Source of the DNA: Oscillospiraceae bacterium
Lineage (GTDB): Bacteria; Bacillota; Clostridia; Oscillospirales; CAG-382
DNA: 64,000 nt
Direction of reading: 5' to 3'
Assembly: GCA_015064895.1 (NCBI GenBank)
Contig: SVRI01000003.1
Location: 1-64,000, forward strand
The first letter of the stretch is position 1; every line of letters starts with the position of its first letter. This document shows, in pieces, positions 33,880 through 42,728 of the stretch. The notes beneath the pieces were generated by a model. It did no database searches. It worked only from the letters and a program-made list of their open reading frames with translations, and was not told the DNA's origin. The translations under genes were made by a program, and so were the position numbers.

Positions 33880-36342
33880 ATGAACACACTATCATTAAAC
33901 GGCACATGGATTCTTTCGGGCTCCAACCCCGATACAGGCGAAAAACTTTCTCTTGCTGCTTCCGTTCCGGGAAGTGTCCTCTGTGACATAGTAAACGCCG
34001 ACATAGAAAAGTGCGATATCTTCTACCGTGACAACTCACAGAAGTTCGAGAAGTACGAAAACTGGGACTGGCACTACGAGAGGGAATTTGATGTAGATGC
34101 AGTCGGTCATAAAACAGAACTGTGCTTTGGAAAACTTGATACATACTGCGACGTGTACCTTAACGGCACGCTTGTTTCGTCATGCCTTAACGGACATATT
34201 CCCTATAATTTTAACGTTATGGACAAGGTGAAAATCGGCAAAAACAAGATAGATGTGTACTTCCGTTCACCCATAAGAGAAGTAAAAGACAGGCCCCTCG
34301 CTGTGGGTGCTTTCACAAAGGAAAGAATGAACACAAGACGTATGCAGTGTACCTACGGCTGGGACTGGGTTGCAAGATTTGTAACTTGCGGTATGGGAAA
34401 TGTCTGCCTTAGTACATACGACGAAAATGAAGCGAGGGTTGACTCTGTCTATGTGTACACCAAGAGCATAGACTCATATGGTGCATATATCGGAATTTCC
34501 GCAAACATAAACCGTGATGCCCTCGGAAAGGTATATGCCTTTGAGATTGCCGATAAGGACGGCTATGTTGTAAAGACACATAAAAAATATATTTCGTATC
34601 CCCGATATGACTTCAATCTGTCAATTGAAAATGCTGATTTGTGGTATCCTCTCGGCTACGGAGCACAGCCTCTTTACACCCTTGTTGTTTCGTGCGACGA
34701 TAGGGTGATTCATACCGAGAAGTTCGGCATAAGAACCGTAAAAATCCTTCAGGAAACAGATGCCGAAGGAAGTTATAACTATAACAGATGTTTAGAGCTG
34801 AAAAAGTCGAATTTTGATAAAGTCTACGACAGAAATGAGGAGTTTTCATCATTTACCCTTGTAGTAAACGGCGAGAAAATTCTCTGTATGGGTGCAAACT
34901 GGGTACCCTGTGAGCCGTATGATAAGGGCGGAAATGAAGAAAAAATCTCGGAAATTCTCAGACTTTCAAAAGAAATGGGCGTAAATATGATAAGAGTCTG
35001 GGGCGGCGGCACCTTTGAGTGCGAGCATTTCTATGACGAATGTTCAAAGCTCGGTATCATGGTAACTCAGGACTTTCTCATGGCGTGCGGTCGCTATCCC
35101 GAAAAGGAAGAGTGGTTCATAAATGAACTTCAGAAGGAAGCCGAATATGCCGCAAAGTTAATCAGAAACAAGGCATGTCTTATGTGGTGGTCGGGCGATA
35201 ACGAAAACGCTACGGCGGGCAGTGATACCATGGAGGACTACACGGGAAGAAGCAGTGCGGTGTACGGTATTCATCCCGTGCTTATGAATCTTGACCCCAT
35301 GCGTGACTTTTTGCCCTCAAGCCCCTACGGCGGTCAGCTTTACGCATCAAATACCGCGGGTACAACCCATAACACAAACCACCTCGGCGATGTTTTCTCG
35401 TACCTTGAAAAGGACGACCTTTCCGACTACAAGGACGCATATAAGACAATCTCTGCACGCTTTATCGCAGAGGAGCCTACATTCGGTGCCGTCAGCACCT
35501 ATTCGAGCCGTAAGTTTATGACGGATGAGGACATCTACGGCGACGACGGATATATGCGTGAGTATCATACAAAGTCTAATCCCGATTTAGCAAAAAGCCT
35601 TTATGAATACTTGCTTCTTCTGACAGAAAAAATCCTCGGAAAATTCGAGGACGGCAAAGACAGGGACTTTAAGCTCAAGTACATTCAATTCGAAAATGCA
35701 AGAAACAGTCTTGAGATGCTTCGACGTGAACGCTGGTTCCAGTCAGGCGACATTTTCTGGCAGCTTAACGACTGCTGGCCTGCATATTCCGGCTGGTCCT
35801 TCATTGACTACTACAATATGCCAAAGGCGGCATACTACAGCTTCAAGAGATGTACAAAGCCCTTAGTCTGCATGATAGACAAGGAAGATGACGAATACTC
35901 TGTGCTTGTTGCCAACGACGGAAAATGGGACAAGGCTGTTGAAATAAACGTATTCTCGCTTAATACCAAAACAGGCGAAAGACGTGACATTTATTCGGGA
36001 ACGGCATTTGCCCTTGCCGGCACCACCGTCAGAGTTTTCAGCTTCACGAAGAACGATGACAGCATAATCATCGCAGAAACGGACAATGACAGAGCTTTCT
36101 ATAAAGACGGAGATCTGAAAATAGAAACCTGCGACGTATCCTATGCTCCTGATGAAGTGAATAACACAATTACGGTCAAGGCTGATAAGTATATCCATGC
36201 AGTTGAAATTGAGGGAAATATCATTCCCGAGGATAACTACTTCTCGCTTTTGCCGAATGAAGAAAGAACCGTCTCCTACACTTTGGCAGAGCAAGACAAA
36301 GAGATTGAACTTTCTGTTCAGGCATATACTCTGAAACTATGA
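33880..36342 (+). CDS. Beta-mannosidase-like enzyme, glycoside hydrolase family 2
   Basis: 820 residues, the usual size for GH2 beta-mannosidases. An N-terminal jelly roll (LNGTWILSG, then ASVPGSVLCDIV, characteristic of beta-mannosidases) is followed by immunoglobulin-like modules and the TIM barrel (GANWVPCEPYDKG, NMIRVWGGGTFE). The acid/base Glu is at about residue 442 in WWSGDNEN, where most relatives have W-GNNE; the nucleophile is expected at Glu531 in FIAEEPTFG, where relatives have SEFG. No signal peptide, so it would hydrolyse imported Man-beta-1,4-GlcNAc or mannobiose. GAAAGGA precedes the ATG. Confidence 0.9.
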   Translation: MNTLSLNGTWILSGSNPDTGEKLSLAASVPGSVLCDIVNADIEKCDIFYRDNSQKFEKYENWDWHYEREFDVDAVGHKTELCFGKLDTYCDVYLNGTLVSSCLNGHIPYNFNVMDKVKIGKNKIDVYFRSPIREVKDRPLAVGAFTKERMNTRRMQCTYGWDWVARFVTCGMGNVCLSTYDENEARVDSVYVYTKSIDSYGAYIGISANINRDALGKVYAFEIADKDGYVVKTHKKYISYPRYDFNLSIENADLWYPLGYGAQPLYTLVVSCDDRVIHTEKFGIRTVKILQETDAEGSYNYNRCLELKKSNFDKVYDRNEEFSSFTLVVNGEKILCMGANWVPCEPYDKGGNEEKISEILRLSKEMGVNMIRVWGGGTFECEHFYDECSKLGIMVTQDFLMACGRYPEKEEWFINELQKEAEYAAKLIRNKACLMWWSGDNENATAGSDTMEDYTGRSSAVYGIHPVLMNLDPMRDFLPSSPYGGQLYASNTAGTTHNTNHLGDVFSYLEKDDLSDYKDAYKTISARFIAEEPTFGAVSTYSSRKFMTDEDIYGDDGYMREYHTKSNPDLAKSLYEYLLLLTEKILGKFEDGKDRDFKLKYIQFENARNSLEMLRRERWFQSGDIFWQLNDCWPAYSGWSFIDYYNMPKAAYYSFKRCTKPLVCMIDKEDDEYSVLVANDGKWDKAVEINVFSLNTKTGERRDIYSGTAFALAGTTVRVFSFTKNDDSIIIAETDNDRAFYKDGDLKIETCDVSYAPDEVNNTITVKADKYIHAVEIEGNIIPEDNYFSLLPNEERTVSYTLAEQDKEIELSVQAYTLKL

Positions 36343-36353
36343 GGTGAAGAACA

Positions 36354-37082
36354 ATGACTACAATAAAAATCAACAAAAAAGACGTAAAAATGGTAGCCCA
36401 CAGAGGAGTATCGGGATTAGAGCGAGAGAACACAAACCCTGCCTTTGTTGCGGCGGGCAACAGAAGTTATTTCGGTATTGAAACCGACGTTCATAAAACA
36501 CTTGACGGCAAGTTTGTGGTAATACATGATGCCGAGACGTCAAGAGTTACCGACGGTAAAATCAACATAAATACAGAACAAAGCAATTACGACGATTTCA
36601 AGGATATAATTCTCCCTGACCTTGACGGAAAATATGACAGAACGGATATCAGAATCCCGACTCTTACCGAATATGTGAGAATCTGCAAAAAGTATGAGAA
36701 AAAGTGTATTCTTGAGTTAAAGCAAGCATTTTCCGAGGCTGATATAAAGCAAATGCTTGACATTATCAAGGCGGAAGACTATCTTGAAAATATCATTTTC
36801 ATATCCTTTTTCTATTCCAACTGTGAAAAGCTCCGTCCCCTTGTGCCGGACAATGACATTCAGTTCCTCACAAGCGAGGAAGTGACAGAGGAGCTTATTG
36901 ATAAGCTGAAGGCATACAGTCTTAACCTTGATATTTATTATAAAAAGCTTGATGAAAAAATTATAAAAAAGCTGCATGAAAACTCCATTCTCGTCAACTG
37001 CTGGACGGTAAACACCAAAGAAGACGGGGAAGCTTTAGTAGAAATGGGCATAGATTTTATCACAACAAATATTTTGGAATAG
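36354..37082 (+). CDS. Glycerophosphodiester phosphodiesterase family protein
   Basis: 242 residues, GDPD fold: MVAHRGVSGLERENTNPAF (first catalytic His), GIETDVHKTLDGKFVVIHD (metal ligands Glu and Asp, second His), ILELK and the closing VNCWTVNTKEDGEAL. It hydrolyses glycerophosphodiesters to glycerol-3-phosphate and an alcohol. Cytoplasmic. It follows the GH2 gene after 11 bp and precedes the acetyltransferase after 8 bp. Confidence 0.92.
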   Translation: MTTIKINKKDVKMVAHRGVSGLERENTNPAFVAAGNRSYFGIETDVHKTLDGKFVVIHDAETSRVTDGKININTEQSNYDDFKDIILPDLDGKYDRTDIRIPTLTEYVRICKKYEKKCILELKQAFSEADIKQMLDIIKAEDYLENIIFISFFYSNCEKLRPLVPDNDIQFLTSEEVTEELIDKLKAYSLNLDIYYKKLDEKIIKKLHENSILVNCWTVNTKEDGEALVEMGIDFITTNILE

Positions 37083-37090
37083 AGGAAAAA

Positions 37091-37519
37091 ATGAATTTTT
37101 ACGCAAAAACCTTTGATGAGTTATCGCCAAAGGAAATATACGAAATACTAAAAGCACGCATGGAAGTTTTCCTTCTCGAACAGCACATCGTCTGCCTTGA
37201 CATTGACGGAGTTGACTATGACAGCCTTCACGTTTTCATAGAACATGAGGGCAGGGTAGAGGCATACTTCAGAGCCTTCAGACACGAAGATGCAGTAAAA
37301 ATCGGAAGGGTGCTGACAAGAGAACACGGCAAGGGACTCGGAAGACTTCTTATGGAACAGGGAATTGAAGCGGTTAAAGCTCACTTTAGCTGTGATAAGA
37401 TTATTCTTCATTCACAAAAGTATGCCGAGGGTTTTTATAAAAAGCTCGGTTTTGAGACGGTGTCGGATGAGTACCTTGAAGAGGGTGTTGTCCATGTTAC
37501 CATGGAGTTAGGAGTGTAG
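37091..37519 (+). CDS. ElaA-like GNAT acetyltransferase
   Basis: 142 residues. The start FDELSPKEIYEILKARMEVF and LEQHIVCLDIDGVDYD match ElaA-type GNAT proteins; IGRVLTREHGKGLGRLLM provides the acetyl-CoA pyrophosphate loop near residue 78, and FYKKLGF the typical C-terminal strand. Substrate unknown. Last gene of the GH2-GDPD-GNAT operon, with TAG as stop within a heptamer repeat. Confidence 0.88.
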   Translation: MNFYAKTFDELSPKEIYEILKARMEVFLLEQHIVCLDIDGVDYDSLHVFIEHEGRVEAYFRAFRHEDAVKIGRVLTREHGKGLGRLLMEQGIEAVKAHFSCDKIILHSQKYAEGFYKKLGFETVSDEYLEEGVVHVTMELGV

Positions 37520-37716
37520 GGACAGGCGTCCTCGACTGTCCGCGTTAGGAGTTAGGAGTTAGGAATGAGTTTGGTCAGTTGGATTTATGCCGACCAAACG
37601 GGGTTATTTAAGCGACACCGAGGGTTTATTGAGCACAAGGATATAACGTGAATTGCCGGCGGCGGCTCGCCGCTTAGGAGTTAGGAGTGTAGGGACAGGC
37701 GTCCTCGACTGTCCGC
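37516..37716. repeat. Nested intergenic repeats: family C half-elements around family A
   Basis: The order is GTAGGGACAGGCGTCCTCGA plus CTGTCCGC (37516-37543), TTAGGAG heptamers, a family A unit (37564-37675: hairpin, GCGACACCGAGG, GTGAATTGCC, GGCTCGCCGC), heptamers again, then a second GTAGGGACAGG unit to 37716. The half-element is itself an imperfect palindrome GGACAG/CTGTCC. No gene in 37520-37816. Confidence 0.75.
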
Positions 37717-37735
37717 TTTTTGTTTAGAAATCAGG

Positions 37736-37764
37736 AAAAGGAACGGCTTTGCCGTTCCTTTTTT
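37736..37764 (+). terminator. Terminator after the GH2-GDPD-GNAT operon
   Basis: Stem AAGGAACGGC/GCCGTTCCTT with loop TTT and a run of six T. Confidence 0.85.
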
Positions 37765-37816
37765 GTATCACTCCCGTCATTTTCAACGTAAAATGAAAAG
37801 GAAAGCGAGTGATTTT

Positions 37817-38617
37817 ATGGAGTATTACGTGTCAAAACCCACAAGCTTTATGCACCTTTATCCCGACGCAAAAAGTGAAGTGACCGACGAACTTCTTTAC
37901 GGCATGACGGTTGTATCGTTTGATGAAAGCTATGCCGGTTTTTTGTTGTGCAAAACCGAATACGGGTATCTCGGATATGTCGATGTTTCGGATTTAAAAC
38001 CCAAAAAAACAAGCGGCGACAGATATATTGTAACATCGCCCTTTTGCGACGTTTACCGCCTGCCTCAGTACAGATTTGCCCCTGAAATAACAATTCCGCA
38101 CGGCGGGATAATTGAGGGCAAAATGAAAACAAGCCGTGATGAGAAATTTGTTTGTATAAATGACGGCACAAAGGATGTGTACCTGCCGTCAGGCAATATT
38201 CGGGAGTATAAAAGCCTTGCACATTTTGAATCCTCTGACGAAAAGCGAAGCCAAATAGTAAAAAATGCCTTTTTCTATCTCGGCACGCCCTACAGATGGG
38301 GCGGCAAAAGCACCTTCGGTATCGACTGCTCGGGTCTCTGCTTTATGAGTTATTACTTAGCGGGGCTTTCAATTTTCAGAGATGCAGAACCTGATGCAAG
38401 ATATGTTAAGAAAATACCCTTTGAAGAACTTAAGCCTGCCGATTTAATATACTACAACGGTCATGTGACAATGTACACAGGACTCGGCGAATACATACAT
38501 TCCTCGGCAACACTGGGCGGTGTTAGAATCAGTTCATTTGATGAAAACAGCCGTGAATACTATCCGAAACTCAGAAGCGATATTGTCTGCTGTGCAAGAA
38601 GCCTTTACTTAAGTTAG
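37817..38617 (+). CDS. NlpC/P60 family peptidase with SH3-like domains
   Basis: 266 residues from the ATG at 37817; an ATG at 37793 is in frame but has poorer support, and the choice is not certain. Residues 1-130 hold two SH3-like modules (VSKPTSFMHLYPD, then VTSPFCDVYRLP). The C-terminal NlpC domain has Cys171 in FGIDCSGLCF, the catalytic His in NGHVTMYTG and the third polar residue in YIHSSATLGG. Such enzymes cut D-Glu to diamino acid bonds of murein peptides, often turnover fragments. No signal peptide, so it probably acts on imported peptides, as YkfC does. Confidence 0.87.
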   Translation: MEYYVSKPTSFMHLYPDAKSEVTDELLYGMTVVSFDESYAGFLLCKTEYGYLGYVDVSDLKPKKTSGDRYIVTSPFCDVYRLPQYRFAPEITIPHGGIIEGKMKTSRDEKFVCINDGTKDVYLPSGNIREYKSLAHFESSDEKRSQIVKNAFFYLGTPYRWGGKSTFGIDCSGLCFMSYYLAGLSIFRDAEPDARYVKKIPFEELKPADLIYYNGHVTMYTGLGEYIHSSATLGGVRISSFDENSREYYPKLRSDIVCCARSLYLS

Positions 38618-38940
38618 GAGTTAGGAGTTAGGAGTTAGGAGTGAGTTTGGTCGGTCGGGTTTATGCCGACCAAACGGGGTTATTTAAGCGACACCAATGG
38701 TTTGTTAAGCACAAGGATATAACGTGAATTGCCTGCGGCGGCTCGCCGCTTAGGAGTTGGAAGTGTAGGGACAGGCGTCCTCGACTGTCCGCGTTAGGAG
38801 TTAAATGCAAAATGCAAAATGAGTTTGACCGCCCTCGTTATGGCGGGCAAACGGGGTTATTTAAGCGACACCGAGGGTTTATTAAGCACAAGGATATAAC
38901 GTGGATTGCCGGCGGCGGCTCGCCGCTTAGGAGTTAGGAA
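38613..38940. repeat. Two family A units, heptamers and a family C half-element
   Basis: Four TTAGGAG heptamers at 38613-38642, family A unit 38641-38755, GTAGGGACAGG half-element 38764-38791, AAATGC words, a second family A unit 38819-38930 whose hairpin is GTTTGACCGCC/GGCGGGCAAAC, and more heptamers. No gene in 38618-39063. Confidence 0.78.
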
Positions 38941-38976
38941 TGGGTTTGGTCGGTCGGCTTTTCCGACAATTATATC

Positions 38977-39005
38977 TTGACAAATGAGGTCTTTTGCTAT
39001 ATCAT
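38977..39005 (+). promoter_or_regulatory. Promoter of alaS
   Basis: TTGACA, 17-bp spacer, TATCAT; a TATAAT follows at 39005. The start codon is 59 bp further on. I see no T-box specifier structure. Confidence 0.7.
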
Positions 39006-39063
39006 ATAATAGAATATATATGTAGAAGCCGAAATTTGGCTTTCGAAAGGAAGAAAAACAAAA

Positions 39064-41688
39064 ATGAAATGGACAGGACTTAACGAACTTCGTGAGAAAT
39101 ATCTCGCATTTTTTGAAAGCAAAGACCACCTTCGTCTTAAGAGCTTTCCCCTTATTCCCATAAACGACAACTCCCTTCTTCTCATAAACTCGGGTATGGC
39201 ACCCATGAAGCCCTACTTCCAGGGCACAAAGGAACCTCCGAGAAAGAGAGTTACCACATGTCAGAAGTGTATCAGAACTCCCGACCTTGAAAATGTAGGT
39301 AAGACAGCAAGACACGGTACCTACTTTGAAATGCTGGGCAACTTCTCCTTCGGCGACTATTTCAAGAAGGAAGCTATTCCGTGGGCTTGGGAATTTTTAA
39401 CTGAAACCCTTGAAATTCCCGCAGAGCTTCTCTGGCCGAGTGTTTACGAAGAAGACGACGAAGCATACGCACTTTGGCGTGATGTTATCGGCGTTCCCGA
39501 ACACAAGATTATCCGTATGGGTAAGGCTGACAACTTCTGGGAACACGGCTCAGGTCCCTGCGGTCCCTGCAGCGAAATCTACTTCGACAGAGGCGAAAAG
39601 TACGGTTGCGGAAGCCCCGACTGTAAGCCCGGCTGCGACTGCGACAGATACATGGAAATCTGGAACAACGTATTCTCCCAGTTTGACAACGACGGTAAGG
39701 GCAACTATACAGAACTTTCACAGAAGAACATCGACACAGGTATGGGTCTTGAAAGACTTGCCTGCGTTCTTCAGGGTGTTGACAACCTCTTTGAAGTTGA
39801 CACGGTAAGAAGAATTCTTGATACCGTTTGCGAATATTGCGGCAAGAAGTACGGCGAAGACTACAAGAACGACGTATCAATCCGTATCATAACAGACCAC
39901 ATCAGAAGCACAAGCTTTATGATCTGCGACGGCGTTATGCCCTCTAACGAAGGCAGAGGCTACGTTCTCAGAAGACTTTTAAGAAGAGCCGCACGTCACG
40001 GCAGACTCCTCGGTATAGAGGGTGCATTCCTTGCAAAGCTCTGCGAAATCGTAATTCAGGAAAATGAATCTGCATATCCCGAGCTTCGTGAAAAGGCAGA
40101 CTACGTTAAGAAGATTATCTCCATAGAAGAAGAACGCTTTGATGCTACAATCGACACAGGTCTTTCAATTCTCGCAGGTATGCTTGAAACTCTCGATAAG
40201 ACAGGCTCCAAGGTTCTTTCGGGCGAGGATGCATTCAAGCTCTACGATACATTCGGATTCCCTGTAGATTTAACTAAGGAAATTGTTGAAGAAAAGGGCG
40301 TTACCGTTGACGAAGAAGCCTTCACAAAACTTATGACAGAGCAGAAGGTAAGAGCAAGAGAAAACCGCAAGGCAGGCGGTGGCTGGTCTATTGCCGGTGC
40401 CGATGTTCTCACAGACGTTGCAGAGACTTCTTTTGTAGGCTACGACAATGTAGAATCCGATGCAAAGGTAGTTGCAATTGTTGTTGACGGCGTTCGTGTT
40501 GACGAAGTATCTGAAGGCGAATTTACCTTGGTGTGCGACAAGACACCCTTCTACGGCGAAGGCGGCGGTCAGGTGGGCGACACAGGCTATGTGCTTGCAG
40601 GCGACGTAAAGGTAAATGTAGTTGACACAAAGAAGCTTGACGGCAAGTATCAGCACATCTGCGAACTTTCCGACAACGCAGTTATCAAGGTTGGCGATAC
40701 AGTAAAGCTTGTAGTCGATGCAGAAAGACGCGAAGCTATAAAGAGAAATCACTCCTCCGTTCACCTTCTCCAGTCAGCCCTTCGAAAGGTACTCGGCGAC
40801 CACGTTGAACAGGCAGGTTCTTATGTTGACGAACACAGAGCAAGATTTGACTTTAGTCACTTCCAGGCAATGACTGCCGAAGAAATATTAAAGGTTGAAG
40901 CACTTGTAAATGCATATATCCTTGCAGGTCACGATGTTGTTACTCTCGAAACAGACATGGAAACAGCAAAGAAGGAGGGTGCAATGGCACTCTTCGGCGA
41001 AAAGTACGGCAATGTTGTAAGACTTGTAAAGATGGGCAACGTTTCTGCAGAACTCTGCGGCGGTACACATCTTTCCAACACAGCAAAGGCAGGTCTTTTC
41101 AAGATTGTTGCCGAAAGCTCGGTTGCGGCAGGTGTTCGTAGAATTGAAGCAGTTACAGGTACAAACGTAATTGACTACATCTACAACGACAAGAAGATTC
41201 TCGAAGATACAGCTAAGGCTCTTAAGACAGGCAACGTTTCCGAACTTGCGGCAAAAGCTCAGCAGACAGAGGCTGAAATCAAGGAACTCAAATCCAAGCT
41301 CGAACAGCAGGGTGCTCAGATTGCGGCAATGAAGACTTCAAGCCTTACAGATTCTGCAAAGAAGGTTGGCGAATTTAACCTTATCACAGCATCCTTTGAC
41401 GGCATGACAGCCGATGAAATGAGAGCGGCAGGCGACGTTCTTAAGGACAAGGACGAAAACGTAGTTGCACTTCTTGCTTCCGCTATCGACGGCAAGGTAC
41501 TTCTCCTTGCAGTATGCGGCAAGAACGCAGTAAAGAACGGTGCAAACGCAGGTAAGATTGTAAAGACTGCGGCTACCATCTGCGGCGGCGGCGGCGGGGG
41601 ACGTCCCGACTCTGCATCTGCAGGCGGTAAGGATGCAAGCAAGATTGCGGAAGCTCTTGCAAGTGTAGAAGGCTCACTTTCTCTTTAA
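39064..41688 (+). CDS. alaS: Alanine--tRNA ligase
   Basis: 874 residues, full length. Class II catalytic domain (SFPLIPINDNSLLLINSGMAP, ARHGTYFEMLGNFSFGDYF), the editing domain with HSSVHLLQSALRKVLGDHVEQ near residue 563 and CGGTHLSNTAKAG near residue 664 (zinc ligands), and the C-Ala domain ending ATICGGGGGGRPDSASAGG. It also contains CGSPDCKPGCDCDRYMEIWN, a cysteine-rich variant near residue 180. Charges tRNA-Ala. AAAGGAAG precedes the ATG. Confidence 0.98.
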   Translation: MKWTGLNELREKYLAFFESKDHLRLKSFPLIPINDNSLLLINSGMAPMKPYFQGTKEPPRKRVTTCQKCIRTPDLENVGKTARHGTYFEMLGNFSFGDYFKKEAIPWAWEFLTETLEIPAELLWPSVYEEDDEAYALWRDVIGVPEHKIIRMGKADNFWEHGSGPCGPCSEIYFDRGEKYGCGSPDCKPGCDCDRYMEIWNNVFSQFDNDGKGNYTELSQKNIDTGMGLERLACVLQGVDNLFEVDTVRRILDTVCEYCGKKYGEDYKNDVSIRIITDHIRSTSFMICDGVMPSNEGRGYVLRRLLRRAARHGRLLGIEGAFLAKLCEIVIQENESAYPELREKADYVKKIISIEEERFDATIDTGLSILAGMLETLDKTGSKVLSGEDAFKLYDTFGFPVDLTKEIVEEKGVTVDEEAFTKLMTEQKVRARENRKAGGGWSIAGADVLTDVAETSFVGYDNVESDAKVVAIVVDGVRVDEVSEGEFTLVCDKTPFYGEGGGQVGDTGYVLAGDVKVNVVDTKKLDGKYQHICELSDNAVIKVGDTVKLVVDAERREAIKRNHSSVHLLQSALRKVLGDHVEQAGSYVDEHRARFDFSHFQAMTAEEILKVEALVNAYILAGHDVVTLETDMETAKKEGAMALFGEKYGNVVRLVKMGNVSAELCGGTHLSNTAKAGLFKIVAESSVAAGVRRIEAVTGTNVIDYIYNDKKILEDTAKALKTGNVSELAAKAQQTEAEIKELKSKLEQQGAQIAAMKTSSLTDSAKKVGEFNLITASFDGMTADEMRAAGDVLKDKDENVVALLASAIDGKVLLLAVCGKNAVKNGANAGKIVKTAATICGGGGGGRPDSASAGGKDASKIAEALASVEGSLSL

Positions 41689-41701
41689 TAAAAAGAGAAA
41701 G

Positions 41702-41937
41702 CACCTACTTTCTTGAGGAGAAAGTAGGCAAAGACCTTTCAAACTTAGCACCGACATTTTAAAGGTGCAAAACTTTTCTTTGTATCACGGATATAATTAT
41801 TCCCCGACACCAAACGACGGCGTCGGGGAATTTGCTATATTATGCGAAACCAAGGGCTACGGTTTTAACGAAGATTCCCCGTGAATTTGCAGCGGCGCTT
41901 CGCCGCCCGACACCAAACGACGGCGTCGGGGAATTTT
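41702..41937. repeat. Palindromic repeats of families F, G and A after alaS
   Basis: CCTACTTTCT/AGAAAGTAGG hairpin (about 41715-41739), then ATTCCCCGACACC/GGCGTCGGGGAAT (41799-41831), a truncated family A piece ending GCGCTTCGCCGCC, and a second CCCGACACC/GGCGTCGGG hairpin (41906-41930) followed by ATTTTT. The last would terminate plus-strand transcription. No gene here. Confidence 0.7.
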
Positions 41938-42267
41938 TCATATTGTAATTACAGTAACTTTCTTACCGAGTTTTTTACACGAATCAATAACGTGTTTTGT
42001 ACCTTTTGATTTTCCATTCCAAAATGCTAAAACTTCATCGGCGTATTCAATGATTTGAATATTTCTTCTCAAGGGCGCAGCTCTGCCATATTTGGCATAT
42101 TCGGGCAAAAATTCTGTCAACACCATGTTGTTTTTTACTGCATATTCCCTTGCAAGTGTGTCAACGCCTTTTGCACCGCCTGAAACTATTTCCGTGACAT
42201 TGTTTGGCAGATAGCTTCCCAAATCATCAATGAAAATATTTCGTGAGCCGATAATTGCAATTTTCAT
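41938..42267 (-). CDS. SLOG-family (YspA/DprA-like) nucleotide-binding protein
   Basis: 109 residues, one compact Rossmann-like SLOG domain: MKIAIIGSRNI, then EIVSGGAKGVDTLAREYAV with the glycine-rich loop, FLPEYAKYGRAAPLRRN and ADEVLAFWNGKSKGTKHVI. SLOG domains bind nucleotides or their derivatives; stand-alone YspA-like versions occur near mobile elements and anti-phage systems, with no known reaction. GGAGG precedes the ATG. A perfect 8-bp inverted repeat lies 13 bp upstream, and a divergent XRE gene begins 92 bp away. Confidence 0.85.
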   Translation of the reverse strand: MKIAIIGSRNIFIDDLGSYLPNNVTEIVSGGAKGVDTLAREYAVKNNMVLTEFLPEYAKYGRAAPLRRNIQIIEYADEVLAFWNGKSKGTKHVIDSCKKLGKKVTVITI

Positions 42268-42279
42268 AAATCCTCCATA

Positions 42280-42297
42280 TGTCCTACTGGTAGGACA
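42280..42297. promoter_or_regulatory. Operator between SLOG and XRE genes
   Basis: TGTCCTAC-TG-GTAGGACA, a perfect inverted repeat of 8-bp arms. It sits just upstream of the SLOG ribosome site, downstream of a TATACT that could be its -10. Probable target of one of the neighbouring XRE proteins. Confidence 0.65.
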
Positions 42298-42359
42298 ATA
42301 TATTTTTACTATTAGTATACACTAAAGTTGTCCAAAATCAAGACAAAAGGTGTAGATTT

Positions 42360-42608
42360 ATGAAAAGAATTATAGATAACGATATGCCTGTAAATATTAC
42401 GGGAAGTCAAATTAAGGAACTGAGAACAAAAGCGGGTCTAAGCCAAAGACAACTTTCAGAAAAGCTTGAACTTGAAGCAGTATATACCTGCAGAGGTTCG
42501 ATTTCAAGAATAGAAAACGGACAAAGAGCAGTTACGGACATTGAACTTATGGCAATTGCTAAGGTTCTTGGTGTTGATATAAACATGTTGTTTGACGTCA
42601 AACAATAG
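42360..42608 (+). CDS. XRE-family helix-turn-helix regulator 1
   Basis: 82 residues. The HTH_3 domain covers residues 15-75: ITGSQIKELRTKAGLSQRQL, then GSISRIENGQRAVTDIELMA. The loop between the helices (LELEAVYTCRG) is longer than usual. DNA-binding, dimer expected. It is divergent from the SLOG gene and ends with TAG. AAAAGGTG precedes the ATG. Confidence 0.88.
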   Translation: MKRIIDNDMPVNITGSQIKELRTKAGLSQRQLSEKLELEAVYTCRGSISRIENGQRAVTDIELMAIAKVLGVDINMLFDVKQ

Positions 42609-42643
42609 AGATATTGGGTTTGGTAATATTATTCTCTGCATAA

Positions 42644-42680
42644 ATTATAGTACAAATATTTACTAATGTCAATAGTAAAT
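42644..42680 (-). promoter_or_regulatory. Leftward promoter overlapping a palindromic operator
   Basis: On the minus strand TTGACA (42667-42672), 17 bp, TATAAT (42644-42649). Overlapping it is ATTTACTA/TAGTAAAT (42658-42680). It points into the 3' end of XRE gene 1, so its RNA would be antisense. A rightward TATAAT at 42693 serves XRE gene 2. Confidence 0.62.
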
Positions 42681-42728
42681 TTATTTACTTGGTATAATCT
42701 TTACATAACTTATGTTATGAGGTGTAAA

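Noticed and set aside
38613..38940. Possible CRISPR array because of regular repeats
   Set aside because: The repeats are heptamers and palindromic modules of different kinds with no spacers of constant length and no cas genes.
39064..39064. T-box leaders before valS and alaS
   Set aside because: I looked for the T-box word TGGNACCGCG and a specifier-terminator layout in 5626-5801 and 38618-39063 and found only repeats.
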